The notes under the pieces were generated by a model that was not told the origin of the DNA, ran no database searches, and saw only the letters and a list, made by a program, of their open reading frames with translations. From Mycobacterium sp. SVM_VP21 (GTDB lineage Bacteria; Actinomycetota; Actinomycetes; Mycobacteriales; Mycobacteriaceae): a stretch of 64,000 nt of DNA. The stretch's first letter is position 1; each line of letters starts with the position of its first letter. Below are positions 62,875-64,000 of the stretch, one piece after another. The stretch lies in the NCBI GenBank assembly GCA_024758765.1, contig CP101406.1, forward strand, positions 2,418,001-2,482,000, read 5' to 3'. The translations under genes were made by a program, and so were the position numbers.

Positions 62875-64000
62875 TCAGTCTCCGAATACCTTGCGCGCGA
62901 CGACCTTCGCCCGCCGCGTCACCCGGAGGTAGTTGTCCAAGAACTCACCGCCGTCGCCGCCGGGCCAGCCGGCGGCGACCGCGACCGCGTTCAGCGCGCG
63001 GCCCGGCCCGGGCAGTTGGTCGGTGGGTTTGCCACGAACCAGCACCAGCGCGTTGCGCGCACGGGTGGCGATCAGCCAGGCCTGCCGGAGCCGGTCCACT
63101 TCGTCTTCTTCGAGCAGCCCGGCAGCGGCGATGGCGTCCAGGGTTTCCAGCGTAGAGGTGTTGTGCAGCGCCGGAACGCGGTGGGCGTGGCGCAACTGCA
63201 GCAGCTGCACGGTCCACTCGACGTCGGCCAGACCGCCGCGGCCCAGTTTGGTGTGTGTATTGGGGTCGGCCCCGCGCGGCAGTCGCTCGGCGTCGACACG
63301 CGCCTTGACCCGGCGAATCTCACGCACCGCGTCGGCAGATACCCCGCCGGGCGGATAGCGGGTGGCGTCGACCATCTGCAGGAAACGACGGCCCAGGTCC
63401 ACATCACCGGCGACGCAATGCGCCCGCAGCAGCGCCTGGATCTCCCAGGGTTGCGCCCACTGGTCGTAGTAGGCCGCGTAGGAGGCCAACGTGCGCACCG
63501 GCGGGCCACTACGGCCCTCGGGACGCAGATTGATGTCAACCTGCAGGGGCGGATCGACGCTGGCCGTGCCCAGCAGCGCCCGGACCTGCTCGGCGATCGA
63601 CGTGGCCCAGCGCACCGCGTCGGCGTCGCTCACCCCCGTCGCCTTCTCGTTGGCCTCGCACACGAACATGACGTCGGCGTCCGAGCCATAGCCCAGTTCG
63701 CGCCCGCCGAGTCGGCCCATGCCGATCACCGCGATCTTCGCCGGTGCTTGCTGCGCGTCGGTATCGGGCGAGCCGGGCAGATTGACCCGGACGATCGCGT
63801 CCAGGGCGGCCTGCAACACCGCGACCCACACCGCGGTCAGTGCCCGGCAGACCTCGGTGACGTCGAGCATGCCCAGCAGGTCCGCCGAGGCGATGCGGGC
63901 CAATTCGTGGCGCCGCAGGCTGCGGGCCGAGGCGATCGCGCGCACCGGGTCGGGGTAGCGGCCCGCCGATGCGATCAGCGCCCGCGACACCGCGTCAGAA
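62875..64000 (-). CDS. glnE: bifunctional glutamine synthetase adenylyltransferase/deadenylylase, C-terminal part
   Basis: The C-terminal 375 residues of GlnE; the rest lies beyond the window edge, where the frame is still open. The nucleotidyltransferase motif [21 protein letters not shown] gives the metal-binding GSDxD, and [15 protein letters not shown] follows with the second Asp. [23 protein letters not shown] and the terminal [22 protein letters not shown] are typical. This half carries the domain that adenylylates GlnA1 at Y406, encoded 2.5 kb away. Confidence 0.95.
   Translation of the reverse strand, partial: SDAVSRALIASAGRYPDPVRAIASARSLRRHELARIASADLLGMLDVTEVCRALTAVWVAVLQAALDAIVRVNLPGSPDTDAQQAPAKIAVIGMGRLGGRELGYGSDADVMFVCEANEKATGVSDADAVRWATSIAEQVRALLGTASVDPPLQVDINLRPEGRSGPPVRTLASYAAYYDQWAQPWEIQALLRAHCVAGDVDLGRRFLQMVDATRYPPGGVSADAVREIRRVKARVDAERLPRGADPNTHTKLGRGGLADVEWTVQLLQLRHAHRVPALHNTSTLETLDAIAAAGLLEEDEVDRLRQAWLIATRARNALVLVRGKPTDQLPGPGRALNAVAVAAGWPGGDGGEFLDNYLRVTRRAKVVARKVFGD

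Overview
The window is chromosomal DNA of a mycobacterium outside the M. tuberculosis complex. Evidence: high GC, many GTG/TTG starts, a gene order that tracks the M. tuberculosis block fadD15 (Rv2187) to glnE (Rv2221c), and diagnostic families (PimB', CtaF, QcrCAB, MmpS3, DUF3043, DUF4191, PapA, MmpL, FAAL, PE-PPE-domain proteins). Gene names rest on recognition of family motifs and remembered homologues; no database search was run. No tRNA, rRNA, CRISPR array, transposase or prophage was seen.

Left edge to 4.8 kb: a GMC oxidoreductase cut by the window edge, fadD15 and the mannosyltransferase pimB'. A 57-bp tandem repeat (2.8 copies) fills the space between two divergent -10 boxes. 4.8-25.5 kb is an accessory lipid island between pimB' and the Rv2189c homologue: an MFS permease, a Gap/Sap-type membrane protein, a 3702-residue bimodular PKS on the minus strand, and a divergent operon papA3-mmpL10-PE-PPE acyltransferase-FAAL. 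This set matches the trehalose polyphleate (TPP) logic: the FAAL primes, the PKS builds the long acyl chain, PapA3 acylates trehalose, MmpL10 exports, and the PE-PPE enzyme finishes assembly outside. It is the most distinctive part of the window.

25.5-31 kb: a membrane-proximal metallopeptidase, the peptidoglycan hydrolase RipC, a small four-Cys protein, an exonuclease/GIY-YIG fusion and trpD. 31-39.3 kb: the respiratory supercomplex genes ctaE-qcrC-qcrA-qcrB (+), and ctaC-ctaF-mmpS3-DUF2561 (-), with a PNPOx-like gene inserted between them. 39.4-49.3 kb: asnB, adenosine kinase, an A-type Fe-S carrier, glycerate kinase, DUF3043, cobT-cobS, a possible new 55-residue protein, ilvE and gcvT. 49.3-64 kb: a class III adenylyl cyclase, pepB, an unrecognised membrane protein, dlaT, an SDR, the lipoate genes lipB-lipA, DUF4191, an RDD protein, glnA1, a secreted PE-PPE hydrolase, a hotdog thioesterase and the start of glnE.

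A recurring feature is a TANNNT -10 hexamer placed 6-8 nt before the start codon. This predicts leaderless mRNAs for about a dozen genes and settled several start choices.
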